A stretch of 64,000 bases of DNA from Chaetoceros tenuissimus (Eukaryota; Bacillariophyta; Thalassiosirophyceae; Chaetocerotales; Chaetocerotaceae): positions 2,232,001 through 2,296,000 of the forward strand of contig BLLK01000045.1 of NCBI GenBank assembly GCA_021927905.1, given 5' to 3'. The translations under genes and the position numbers were made by a program. The notes under the pieces are model-generated. The model saw only the letters and a program-made list of their open reading frames with translations. It was not told the DNA's origin and searched no databases. Shown here piece by piece: positions 20,293 through 30,753 of the stretch. The stretch's first letter is position 1; each line of letters opens with the position of its first letter.

Positions 20293-20974
20293 ATGGGAAA
20301 TAAAATTTCTTTGGAAGAGCAACTCATCGATTTGAGAATTACAACCAAGCAGATGCATCGTTCTGCAAAGAAGTGCGAAAAGAATGAAAAAGCAGCTCTT
20401 GAGAAATTGAAGAAGGTATGTGCTCGTAAAAGAATGGTATATTAAAAATCGTGTAGTAGTTTTTTTCTCATGAATAATTTTCTCTTAGGCAATTAAGCAA
20501 GGAAACAGTGAAGGGGCAAGGATCTATGGCCAAGATGCCATTCGAGAAAAGAATCAAGCATTAAATCATTTACGGATGGCGAGTAGGATTGATGCCGTCT
20601 CTTCGCGAATTGAAACTGCCGTGAGGATGAACGCCGTGTCGGGAGCGATGAAATCTGTTGTGAAAGGGATGGATAAAGGGCTTGCAGCTATGAATCCAGA
20701 AGAGATATCAAAAATTATGGATAAGTTTGAGCAACAGTTTGAAGATTTGGATGTGAAAGCAGAATATATGGAGGGTACAATGAATGCAACTACTGCAACC
20801 ACTACTCCTGCGGAACAAGTTGACGATCTCATCATGATGGTGGCTGATGAAAATAATTTGGAACTCGGAGAAGCATTTTCAGAAATGGCACCAGTTGGGA
20901 AGCTACCAGAGAAAGAAAAGCCCGCCGCAGAAGCTGACGATCTTGAAGCAAGACTTGCAAACTTGAAGGCATAA
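20293..20974 (+). CDS. CHMP1: ESCRT-III subunit CHMP1 / Did2 / Vps46
   Basis: Two exons, 20293-20415 and 20489-20974, with a 73-bp GT-AG intron in phase 0, giving 202 residues. The sequence follows the human CHMP1 pattern almost block by block: basic N-terminal helix (LRITTKQMHRSAKKCEKNEK), AIKQGN, NAxRxKNQALNxLRMASRIDAV, and the KIMDKFEQQFEDLDV helix. The C-terminus DLEARLANLK fits the MIM1 motif that binds MIT domains of Vps4, AMSH, USP8 and spastin. The protein acts late in ESCRT-III assembly at multivesicular bodies and in cytokinesis. It is head-to-head with the UIM-bearing candidate isopeptidase. Confidence 0.95.
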
Positions 20975-21078
20975 TCAGTAGGCATCCTTTTCAGATTTTT
21001 TCCTTGTGTACAAATATAATCAAATCATATAATACGCGAACTACTTTACACTCGAATACTAAGCGAACCCCTATCTAA

Positions 21079-22216
21079 TCATGTCTTGAATCCTTTTACA
21101 AATGGCCGCAAACATATCCAACTGTCATTTTCACATTGCTCAAATTTTACATCTTCAGGATTTTCATGTGCTAGTGGAATAATGTCTAGGACAACAAATG
21201 GGCGGTGTATATTCTTTGATCTAGAATAAATCCGTGGTTCTTTCACTTCAAGTCTTTTGTTGACATTGAAAATTATCTTCTGATGTTGATGAATTGAAGA
21301 ATAGTTGCACTCAGCAGGCTTTGTGTTCATTTCTAGATTTTTCTTTGATGTGCTCTTATTCAGAATTTGTGTAACACCAGCTTCAGGGAGTAAGAAAGCA
21401 ACACTGACTTTGACCGAACTATTTTTTCCCGAGCACTTTGTTTCAAACATCGAATGGAATTCTTCTTGTAGACTGCCAACTATAAGCTCTCTAACTCCTC
21501 TCATGGCCATTTCATTCTCAAGTCGCTTCTTCATGTCCAAAGGTATTGAACTCAATAACTTGGCATTTTCAGTCATATCTGATGATCCATTCTCAATGGA
21601 ATGAAATCTGATCAAAAACTGTTCTTTGGGACTCTGAAATGACGGACCCACTGTTATCATAGCAGCCTACAGCAGCATTGAGTAAGAACTATGGCGTTCA
21701 AATTTTTAAAATTACTAAAAAACACAAGTTTCTTACCTTGACATTTGTGAAGTTGTTTGAACCACTCTCATCTGACTCAAATATATGATCTATAGAGGAT
21801 AACATTGTTTCTAATTGTTGTCCATGCTTTTCATACTTTCGCTCCCTTACAGTGTCACTTCTTCGCTTCCTTTTTCTAGTAGGAATGCTTGGAATATTTG
21901 CCTGAAAAGCACTCTTATCATTCGCATTTTCATTTAAACAGTCCATTTCTTTTTGTTTTCGAATTTTCGTAGCCGTTTTCAAAAGTTGATCTGCCGAGAT
22001 AGGGAATATACCACGTGAAAATAAGACATGCTTCAATATGCTTTTCACACAAGCACACTTTAGATATTCTTGAACATGAGCACTCTTCTTCAATTCTAAT
22101 CTTCTCTTCATAGCATATGAAGGAATATCCTCATCATTGCATGTTTTACGTGTCTTTTGATGTGTTGCTGAGTAAGGTGGGTACATCATTTCGACTGCAC
22201 TTGTTTCATTACTCAT
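21079..22216 (-). CDS. MAD2L1BP: p31comet / MAD2L1-binding protein
   Basis: Two exons, 22216-21737 and 21666-21079, with a 70-bp GTAAGA/AG intron in phase 0, giving 355 residues. The N-terminal exon has a helix CVKSILKHVLFSRGIFP followed by SADQLLK, matching the LLKHIMYQRQQLPLPYEQL helix of human p31comet. Exon 2 has SPKEQFLIRFHSI (human SPKEFYELDLSLL), and the C-terminus WICLRPFVKGFK matches human WFQAPVTFKGF. p31comet is a HORMA-fold adaptor that brings closed MAD2 to TRIP13/PCH2 for spindle-checkpoint silencing. A basic KRKRR cluster (residues about 117-121) could be a nuclear signal. The protein is longer than the human one (274 residues) through a charged insertion after the first helix. 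Confidence 0.82.
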
Positions 22217-22663
22217 TCTTTAGGGCGTGTGTTGGATCTCCATAAATGAACTCTACGCGTTTTATTGTGAAAAGGTTTAGATGATGTATCGAAGTATACA
22301 GCTACGAGTAGATGAAGATCTAAGTAGATAGGTATGGTACCTTATATACGAGTAGATGTCCGATGTTTAATGGTGTTCAAATTGAAAGTAGCAGCATGGA
22401 ATATCATGCATTTTTTTGGCTTCTAACGTTATTTGATGGTTTCCTTTCACGACTGAAAATGGAAAAGGCCTGTAGGAATTGGGAATTAAAATTCGGCTTC
22501 CCATCATTCCTCCTCTTTGCCTCCTCGATCCTCGTTGTAATACTAGCTAGTAAATAACCTCTTGCCTACGTATGATATATGTATTTGGTGTTGTTGTAAT
22601 CATTTGCATCTTCATCTGTAGCTCCTGCTTGTACCCACACATATACAATCCAATCAAGACATC
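22217..22663. other. Intergenic, divergent promoters
   Basis: 447 bp between the ATGs of p31comet and the K+ channel. A 65-codon frame at 22363-22557 looks like chance. No repeat or RNA seen. Confidence 0.5.
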
Positions 22664-23958
22664 ATGAAGTTCGATACATATGCCTCCACACACTCTAATG
22701 AAAGTGATGGTAATCCTACTGCATATCTCTCCCTTACGAGTGAACACAGCGAGGGGCGAGAAATATCACCCTTTCTTGATCCCATAATAGATGCCGCTGA
22801 TAATATGAATGTGAAGAATCCGTCTCCTATATATCGGAGGGTAACTGATTTCAAAACTGGGTTCGATAATTTCATTTCTTTCAGTGAAAAGCGTGGAACT
22901 CTATACTTTTGCATCTTCCTCTTCACAATTTACTTTGCTGTTGGAGCGGCAGTCTATTCCTTGCTCTTTGAGAAATGGACTATCATTGACTCATTGTATT
23001 TTACAGTGGTGACATTTACAACATGTGGTAAGTTCATTCGCTCTCTCTCTCTCCTACTTTCTTTATGATCTTTCTTAGCTAATTAAATGTCTTATTGCTA
23101 CCAGGTTTTGGAGATTTAGTTCCAGAGACTGAAAATGAAATGATCTTCACTGGAATCTTTGTTTTATTTGGGGTGTTGGTGTTTGCGACCGTAGCATTTG
23201 GTATTGTATTTGAACGTGTATTTGAAAAATATGAAAATGCAATTCGTCAGGCACAAAATAAAACTAGCAGACATTTCCTAAGACGCTTTCATTCATCTTC
23301 GGGGGAGTCTCTCGAAGAAGAGAGACTGACATCAAAACTTTGTTCCACTTTTTGTGAGGTCTTGCCGTTAATTGTAATGGTAATTGGTGGCGCTATGGGA
23401 ATTGGTTACATAGAGGACTGGGAGATAGTTAGATCGATTTATTTTGCTATTGTAGTTGGAAGCTCAGTAGGCTATGGAGACGTTTTCCCAAACAAGGAGT
23501 CGACTAGGCTTGCTTGTGTCTTTTACGTACCATTTGCTGTGGGAGTAACAGCCGAAATCTTTGGAAAAATCACTAGTTGTTATCTGAGCCATAAACGTGA
23601 ACAGAATGAAAAGGATTTCCTAGGTAAGTAATTAATCTTCTCCGCTCTTCTACCATATACAATTCAAGTACAATATATTGACATGATTCTCTATATAATT
23701 TTAGATCGCCGCCTTACAATGGCAGACATTGAACGAATGGACAGGGATAAAAATGGAGAGGTTTCCAAGGAAGAATTTTTACGCTTTTTTCTTGTCACGA
23801 TGGGCAAATGTACACATGAGGATCTTGATAAATTAGAAGATTTGTTCCAGAAGCTAGATAGTTGTAGGGATGGAAAATTGTCCTGTAATGACCTTGTCGA
23901 AATGACAAGTGATGGAGATGAAGAATTGAGAGCGTCGCTGTTACAAGGCTTACAATAA
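22664..23958 (+). CDS. Two-pore-domain K+ channel with C-terminal EF-hand (TPK type)
   Basis: Three exons: 22664-23027, 23105-23623 and 23705-23958, GTAAGT donors, giving 378 residues. The topology is four membrane segments with two pore loops. The selectivity filters are TTCGFGD (119-125) and SSVGYGD (241-247), diagnostic of K+ selectivity. After the fourth membrane segment an EF-hand loop at 307-318 (D-x-D-x-N-G-E...E) is complete. A second loop near 345 (LDSCRDGKL) lacks some ligands and is probably degenerate. The layout matches plant vacuolar TPK/KCO channels, which are activated by Ca2+; the plant 14-3-3 site is not obvious. The first intron splits the codon of the first filter Gly. The membrane of residence cannot be told. 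Confidence 0.93.
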
Positions 23959-24013
23959 GTAACTAGTAAAAGTGGTGGATATTATCAGTTTTATGTTCTT
24001 AAATATTCGAATT

Positions 24014-26689
24014 TCAATTGTTATCTAGAGTTTGTTCGTGGGTACTGACATTTCCATAGGCTTGACTTTGAGAACCTGTATTCCAGTCTACTTGCTGACT
24101 GTGCGATGCATCAATGTTATTTCCTTGCACAATTTCATTACCATTATTCCAATGGTCATTATTGACTGCGGTGACATTCAGAGAATTTTTACAGCTTTGC
24201 CAAATCGCTGCTCTCTCTGCATGAGCTTCTCTCATATTCGCAGCCATTACTTTCAAACTCATGGCCCAATCTCTACGCCGAAGTTGTGTCATACGAGCTA
24301 CTTCACATTGCAAAACATGTGCAACCTCTTCCGCATCTCTCACAGCTCCAACTGCGACTTCATCTGACATTGTTGCATCTCGTCCATACCCATCCAATTT
24401 TCCAAAGTTTCCAGCAGACTGCAAGGAATACTGATTCATGACGAGTTTTTGCGCCTTCTTATCTGCCTCCTTTCTAGCATCTCTTCGTCTGATAAGGGCT
24501 GACCGACGATCTGAAAATGCAAGTCTCTCATAACGACACAGTTTATGTTGAAGAGTAAATGCTTGCGCAGCCGCACCCAATTCCACTGCAAGTCTATTGG
24601 TTCTACGACCTGATCTCAGCAGTCCTGATGCAAGTGCTTCAAATGGAGCACTGAACTCTTTTTCGTGTACAAGCACAGTATTGACAAGTTTTTGCATTTC
24701 CATTCCGTTATTATTCAATCTTTGACTTTGCTCCGCCATTAATGCAATTGCATTTTCAATCTTTGGAACAGATTGTAATACACTACTGATACGCAACCCC
24801 TCAGAGGACGCCAGTGCGAGAAGCTCAGAATTATCTTCTCCTGCCATGATTTGATTTTCATTATTCAATTCTCCTATAACTGCTGTTGTGCCTTCTGCAA
24901 CTTTTACTGCTGTATTTGCTCCAGCTTCTGTCAAACGAGTAAAAAATGACGACGATACTTCTGGCCAAGCCATCCCGAGATTGTCTGCCAAGGTCAAAAA
25001 CATTTTCAAGTTTTGTGAATTTCCCACAACAGGATGAAGGCGAAGTGCATTCAAATAAGACTCAAGCTCCTTTGCTCTTTGCAATGCAAACTGAGCCGAC
25101 TGAGTGGTGCTTGCTTCATCAATTGCACGGGTATGATGCTTGTTCGGTCTACAAACATTAATTGTTAATGATATTTCTCACAGGAAGATACACACATACA
25201 CAGAAATACTTTGTAAGTCTTACCTTGGTGGTAGAATCGCTCCTGGACATTCAGCTCGAAGTCTTTCTTCAAGTGCCACAAAATGTCTAAATCGTCTCCT
25301 AACATTACTGACTACTGCTGCAAACTGGTTCTGACCATCAATTTTCTTCATATCACGAACTACAACTGCATATGTCCAATGAGGAGGAGGAGCCAATAAT
25401 CCTGGCTTCTGTACTAGAATTGGATCGGTTACAGTAATTGGTCCAAATTCTGGTCTGAAGCTAGCTGGGTTATACTTTGGAATGTATGGTTGTACATTTG
25501 ATCCTGCTCCATTCATTCCCATATTCATTCCTCCACCAACGAATGACTGACCATTCATCGCCATGTTTTGATTAAAAGCACCATGTTGCATATTATTTTG
25601 TCTCATTTGTGACCTTTGGGCATAGGATGACATTTGAGAAGCATCTAATGGTGAAGGTGGTGGCATTTGCGGCAGTGTTTGAGGTGGTGACGATACCATA
25701 CCATTCTGATTCTGTGAGGACACGACTTGCTGCACATTTCCTGTTGTAGAGTAAACATATGAAGCACCACCATATCCTGATACTGCTTCTTGAGTTGTTT
25801 GACGTTGGACTTGAGCTGGCATAGGTGGATTCTGATTCATGGATTGCTGATGCAAATTACTATATTGCATATTTCCATTTTGCACATTGGAATATTGTGA
25901 TTGACTTTGCTGCATATTTGAAGCCATGGACATTTGGGAATGGGTTGGATTGACATTTGAGTAGCTCTGATTTTCATATTGATTCATAGTCGATGAATTG
26001 AGTACATTTGAGTATTGATTATTGGGCTGACCGTTTTGAGCGCTTGGGTGGAGATTATTAGATTGCCCATTTTGCTGCATGTGTGGATAATTAGAGTTCC
26101 CTAAACCATTCTGGCTATTCATGTGAGATTGATGTGGGTCGTCATGAAGATTTAAATCTTGCATACTGCTCATGACACTTCCATGCATGTAGCTCGCATT
26201 TTGATTTTGCATTTGCTGTTGTTGGTACTGTTGTTGCTCTTCTTGGATCCTTCGTGCTTCCAACGCTGCTGCTTCTGCCCGTTTCTTTTCCAATTCTTCC
26301 TTCTTCAACTGTTCTCTAGCTGCATCTGCTGCTTCTTTTTCTTTTCTTAATTCTTCTTGGATTCTTATTTTTTCTTCTTCCTCCAATCTTCTTCTCTCTT
26401 CAGCCTCTTGTGCTGCTCTTTCTTCCTCGTCGATTGCATCAAAAAGACCACCGCCACTTTGTTGTAAAAGTCCAGAAGATGCCAATAAAGTACTACTATC
26501 TAACTTGGATGCAGTATCCACAGAACTCTGAAACAATTCATATTCAGATGATACACGAGTTGATTCAACCGCAAGGGAAGGAAGGGCATCACCATCGTCA
26601 TCTTCATGCTTCTCTGTAGTTGTCACTTCTCCTTCAGGTAAACTTGTAAGAGACGCAAGAAGTGAAAACTTGTTCTCGTTCGATGCCAT
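24014..26689 (-). CDS. PX-BAR sorting nexin with Gln/Asn-rich N-terminus
   Basis: Two exons, 26689-25224 and 25148-24014, with a 75-bp intron in phase 2, giving 866 residues. I start at ATG 26687-26689; the frame extends seven codons upstream only from a TTG. Residues 90-165 are a Glu/Arg/Lys/Ala-rich helix. Residues 170-400 are Gln/Asn/Met/Ser-rich and prion-like. The PX domain begins near 420 and includes RRRFRHFVALEERL and the Pro loop LPPRPNK that is split by the intron, then the ALQRAKELESYLNAL helix. The rest is a helical BAR-like region with a RRxDARKEADKKAQ stretch. This fits SNX1/SNX2/Vps5- or Mvp1-type endosomal sorting nexins binding PI3P. The exact subfamily is uncertain because of the long N-terminus. 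Confidence 0.85.
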
Positions 26690-27273
26690 TTTTCTTGATA
26701 AAGTATTCAATCACGAAGAATATGTAAAACCTATCGTTGCCGTTTAACTCCAGCAGTCCTTGGTAATACACTTACTTATTACCTTATGAGAATCAGTGAA
26801 AGTAATGAAGCAGAAGAAATAGGATCTGATGTCGAAAACATGAACAGGGAGAACATCTGCGAAAAGAGAGAAGATAGTGAGCTGCACGCTGCATAGACTC
26901 ATTGGCTATTTTGGTATGATTTTGAAGTGATCAATTTGAAGAAAAATGATTCGACTACAATACCTTAGGGTAATATTACATGCTCATGTACGATATTATA
27001 TATCTTATCAGTAGTAATATAACTATGGAAATAATAATGTATAATATCATAAAAATATCATAGCTAACAGTATGGATAATTCATTCCAAATTCTAATCGT
27101 CAAATGAAGAGAGATATGATGGACTCTATTATTTTATTTATCGCGTCTGCATCATCATTCTGATTGTTTTTTTTTTAAATTGCATCTATATATGATTGCT
27201 ATACTATGTGCCTCGAAAACTGTATCAAAAGTCGTCTACTCGTAAGCCCATTCTCGCGAAGATATTTATTCAG
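26690..27273. other. Intergenic
   Basis: 584 bp, strongly AT-rich between 26970 and 27110 (TATAATAT-like sequence). It covers the SNX promoter and the 3' flank of the lumen-type gene. No gene seen. Confidence 0.5.
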
Positions 27274-27709
27274 TTACTTTGGTGTTCCAATCATCAATTG
27301 CTGCTTTGTAGTTGCGCATTTAGTTTTACATTCTGGTAAGCACTCAGCCCTAGATTTGGATTCAACCTTTGGTTTTGTACATCTATTTCAAACATGAGTA
27401 TACAATATATCCAATCAAATGTTCATTTCAATTCATTTCCAATCATATCACTTACTCATACATGCATTCACTAAGACAAGCTTGGTATTTTGGATCTGCC
27501 TTGGTTCCTTTTAACGCAGGGTCAACTTCCTTTGCGAATGCTGGATTGGATACTGAAGAGGTTGTCACTACAGCTGCAGCAGTTGCACAAGTTGTCTTGA
27601 GGAAAGATAGACGATTCATAGGTTTGGCACTCCCATTTGCTGAAAGGGACAATCCAGAGTCAACAATCAAAGCCACCGATAGAGTGCGGAGAATAGAGGA
27701 AAGCTTCAT
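27274..27709 (-). CDS. Small Cys-rich protein with thylakoid-lumen-type presequence
   Basis: Two exons, 27709-27456 and 27382-27274, with a 73-bp GTAAGT/AG intron in phase 2, giving 120 residues. The N-terminus has a hydrophobic signal (residues 1-22). A second hydrophobic run follows a basic residue, Ala/Val/Thr-rich and ending NPAFA|KEV near residue 61, like a thylakoid transfer peptide. The mature part of about 60 residues has six cysteines, CLSECMYEC, then AECLPECKTKC, and ends LMIGTPK. I read it as a lumen or plastid protein with three disulfides or a metal site. The function is unknown. Only exon 1 would be seen in a simple frame search, because the intron begins with an in-frame stop. 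Confidence 0.75.
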
Positions 27710-28047
27710 TTTGGTTATATGATGAGTGTATTTCGTTGATTAGCTTTGTCGGTCTCCGAATAAGTTATTGGAAAGTTTAATGTGATCATCATTAGATCAC
27801 ACAGTCAGTGTAATAGTGACAGTGTAGCAGATCGCGTTTTGGTAGCAGATGTATCTTTCTCTAAAAAGAGTGTCTTTAGATGTCTTCAATCAATCCACTT
27901 CGGTTGGTAGATATATTCACAGCCACCAAATTTTTCTTTTGATGTGAGAAAACAGACTTGACTCTCATAATTCATAATCTATACACACTGTATGCCCATA
28001 TCTTCTTATTAAATCCAATCCTACCGACCAAAAAGAAAATCATTATC
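27710..28047. other. Intergenic, divergent promoters
   Basis: 338 bp between the lumen-type gene and the CCCH/RRM gene. The downstream frame is open 90 bp further upstream, but only from a TTG, so I treat that stretch as 5' UTR. Confidence 0.5.
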
Positions 28048-29559
28048 ATGACTATAGACGAGAATGAGGATGCGTTGAAGATAGAAAAGAAAAAGGCAAA
28101 AAAAGAAAAAAAGAGCAAGAAAAAAAAGTCTAAAAAGACAAAGAAGGAAAATAATGAGGATTCTGATATTCCTCTCCCTGACGAAGCTGATGGTGTTGCT
28201 AATCAAACAACCGTAAACGATAAACAGACTGAAGAGAAGAAATCAAAAAAGAAGAAATCGAAAAAAGAGAAAAAGGAGAAAACTATTGAAAAGCACGAGG
28301 ATGATGCTGATGAGGATAACATGGATGCCGAGATGAAGGGCATGGAAGAGCACAACAACGAGAAAGAACAAGAATCAACAGGAGAGACAGAGAAAGAAGA
28401 AGTCTCTGAAGATGTAGCTGATGATTTTGATGATGAAAATTTGTATCAAGATCAAGCCAATGACGACGATCGTAAGGTCTTTGTCTCACGTATTCCTTCA
28501 ACTTTTACTGAGGAATCAATCACCTCATCTTTTACCAAAGTATTTGGTGAAGGATCTGTGGAATTTGTTGCATTGACAGGTGCAAAACCAGATGAAAATA
28601 TGGAAGAAACTGTGGACCGCTCAAGAAAGGATGAAGAGAGTAATAAAGAACATAGAGGATTTGCGTTTGTGACCATGTCATCCGTTGCAAAGAAGGATGA
28701 AGCTTTAGAAAAAGAGACGATAAGAGCAAAGGTCAAAGAGACATCAAAAAGGAAACACACACTTTATATCAGACCAATCATAAGAGAAGAAGAAGGAAAT
28801 GAAAATGAAGAAAAAGGCATTTGCTTTCTATGGAAGAAATTTCGTTGTCCATATGGAGATGAATGCAAATTCATTCATTCAGGAGAAGGAGGTTGCGAAG
28901 AGAAAAAAGAACCAAATCGAGATAAAAAGAGTACGCAGAAATGCTTTTCATTTCGTACAAAAGGAAAGTGTAAACTTGGTGATAAATGCCCATATTCACA
29001 CGATTTTGAACCAAAAAAGACGAGCGACAATGTCCCTGAAAGAGACCCAAGCAAAAAGGACTGTATCAACTGGAAGACCAAAGGAAAATGCCGTAAAGGT
29101 GATAAGTGCAAGTATAGACACGACGAATCTGTACGTGAAGCATTCCTTGCAAAGAAAGAGAAGAAGGATAAGAAGAGGTCTAGAGATGAAAAGGTTTCCC
29201 AGCCTCTTTCAGTCCGAGTGTTTGGCCTCAATTATGATACAACTGAAGAAGATGTCAGAGAGTATTTCAAAGATTGTGGAACAATCAAAGAGATCACGTT
29301 CCCAAAATTTGAAGATAGTGGAAGGTCGAAAGGGTACTGCGGAGTTTTATTTGTTAGCCCAAAAGCTACTGAAAAGGCTGTTGAACTAGATGGACAGGAA
29401 CTTCATGGCAGATGGCTTTCTGTCCAGGCTGGAAAGATGTATCTCAGGAAGTGGGAGCAAAGAGAACAGGAACGCATGAATGAGAGTACAAAAGAAGAGG
29501 AGCGCGTTGGAGAATTTGGCCAACCTGTCAAGAAGAGGAAAAAACATGGATATGAATAA
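28048..29559 (+). CDS. RNA-binding protein with two RRMs and three CCCH zinc fingers
   Basis: 503 residues from ATG 28048. The first 130 residues are Lys runs then acidic, like a nucleolar or nuclear tail. RRM1 starts near 142 (RKVFVSRIPSTF) and has the RGFAFVTM RNP1 strand near 208. Three CCCH fingers follow: C259 to H279 (CFLWKKFRC-PYGDEC-KFIH), from C299, and from C339, each C-x7-C-x5-C-x3-H. RRM2 spans about 388-465 with VRVFGLNY (RNP2) and KGYCGVLF (RNP1). The combination points to RNA binding in splicing, rRNA maturation or mRNA fate. I cannot name a single orthologue. The gene converges on uS4. Confidence 0.85.
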   Translation: MTIDENEDALKIEKKKAKKEKKSKKKKSKKTKKENNEDSDIPLPDEADGVANQTTVNDKQTEEKKSKKKKSKKEKKEKTIEKHEDDADEDNMDAEMKGMEEHNNEKEQESTGETEKEEVSEDVADDFDDENLYQDQANDDDRKVFVSRIPSTFTEESITSSFTKVFGEGSVEFVALTGAKPDENMEETVDRSRKDEESNKEHRGFAFVTMSSVAKKDEALEKETIRAKVKETSKRKHTLYIRPIIREEEGNENEEKGICFLWKKFRCPYGDECKFIHSGEGGCEEKKEPNRDKKSTQKCFSFRTKGKCKLGDKCPYSHDFEPKKTSDNVPERDPSKKDCINWKTKGKCRKGDKCKYRHDESVREAFLAKKEKKDKKRSRDEKVSQPLSVRVFGLNYDTTEEDVREYFKDCGTIKEITFPKFEDSGRSKGYCGVLFVSPKATEKAVELDGQELHGRWLSVQAGKMYLRKWEQREQERMNESTKEEERVGEFGQPVKKRKKHGYE

Positions 29560-29719
29560 GTTAAAAATCATGGTCACTTTGAACTTTTCTTTTTACACTG
29601 ATTGACTTTACTTGTGATTTTCTATTGTTTTTGATTCCCAAGTGTTCTTACATGATGAAATAGTTCCATAAATATGTATTTTGAAGGGGAAGTTTAATTT
29701 TTTTCTTTACTTTAAGGAT

Positions 29720-30292
29720 TTACTCCTCATCGTCTCCAGCAGCTGCTCTAGATGCAGCTCTCTTTCTTGCTACACGTCCTGGGCGGCCTTGTCCGTATGG
29801 AGAAGTAACAGCAAAGTCAATGTGCTTCTCGGAGGAAGTACGTACATTGAAGGAAGGAACATTGACAAGCTGGGATCCAACGCGAATGTGACGCTGGCGA
29901 ATCAATACACGAGCATGGTGGATGGACTTAGCAAGACCCTGCTTGTATACCTTGGTCTGAAGACGACGCTCCAAAAGCTTTTGGGTGGAAAGCTGAAGGA
30001 TGGAATCAAGATCAAGCTCATCATCAGCAAGAAGACCATAACGAGACATACGACGAAGAAGTGCTGCTCCCTCGAAGATACGCTTTGGGTCCTCAGGATC
30101 AAGAGTGAGAAGAACACGAGCAGCCTTACGAAGCTTTGCAAGTGCGAACTGAACACGCCAGATCTCACGCTTACATCTGAGTCCGTACTCTCCAACAAGC
30201 TTGAGCTCAGCATCAAGACGCTCCTTCTCGTATGGACGACGAGGAGTCTTGTTGGTCTTGCGGTAATTTCTTAGCATTGCGTTAGTAGGCAT
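29720..30292 (-). CDS. RPS9: 40S ribosomal protein uS4 (RPS9)
   Basis: 190 residues from ATG 30290-30292, single exon. It has the eukaryotic uS4 start ([20 protein letters not shown]) and the S4 RNA-binding fold with [15 protein letters not shown]. The C-terminus [12 protein letters not shown] and acidic DDEE tail are typical. It sits in the small subunit body near the mRNA entry and binds 18S rRNA. Codon use is more GC-rich and biased than in the neighbours, as expected for a highly expressed gene. Confidence 0.97.
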   Translation of the reverse strand: MPTNAMLRNYRKTNKTPRRPYEKERLDAELKLVGEYGLRCKREIWRVQFALAKLRKAARVLLTLDPEDPKRIFEGAALLRRMSRYGLLADDELDLDSILQLSTQKLLERRLQTKVYKQGLAKSIHHARVLIRQRHIRVGSQLVNVPSFNVRTSSEKHIDFAVTSPYGQGRPGRVARKRAASRAAAGDDEE

Positions 30293-30753
30293 GGTTGATA
30301 ATTTTCTTTCTTCTAATAGATTGGGGTCCTAATTAGGTTGAAAGGTATACGCTAGGTGTTGACTTGAAAAGTGACTTGCTAGTATTGCTGCTGTGTTGTT
30401 TTTCGTGTTTGATGTAGTAAGGAGTAGGAAAAGTACGAGACCGAAGTAAAGGGTAACCTTGTCGTACAGATGGACAGACGAGTCACATATTTTGGTAAAG
30501 AAAGAAAAGAGAAGGGAAGAGACAAACTCTTTTCTCCATCTGGGACTGATTGGATACATTGGAATTTGTACTGAATACATACGTACGTACTCATGAAGAT
30601 TCCTTACGCACTCGAATTTGAATGTTCCGACTCTGATCAGACACGAACATGGCGACCATCAGATCACAAACTTTCACTGTGATGATGATTGCAATCGTAC
30701 CACATTAACATACCACTTGAACTTTGACCCCTACAACTCTCCACCTTTCCTGA
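30293..30753. other. Intergenic, divergent promoters of RPS9 and PP1-docking gene
   Basis: 461 bp. It contains a short ACATACGTACGTACTCATG alternation near 30577-30595. No gene seen. Confidence 0.5.

Noticed and set aside
22363-22557. 64-codon frame in the p31comet / K+ channel gap
   Set aside because: It has no recognisable motif and lies in a divergent promoter region.
27958-28047. N-terminal extension of the CCCH/RRM protein
   Set aside because: It begins with TTG and has no ATG before 28048.
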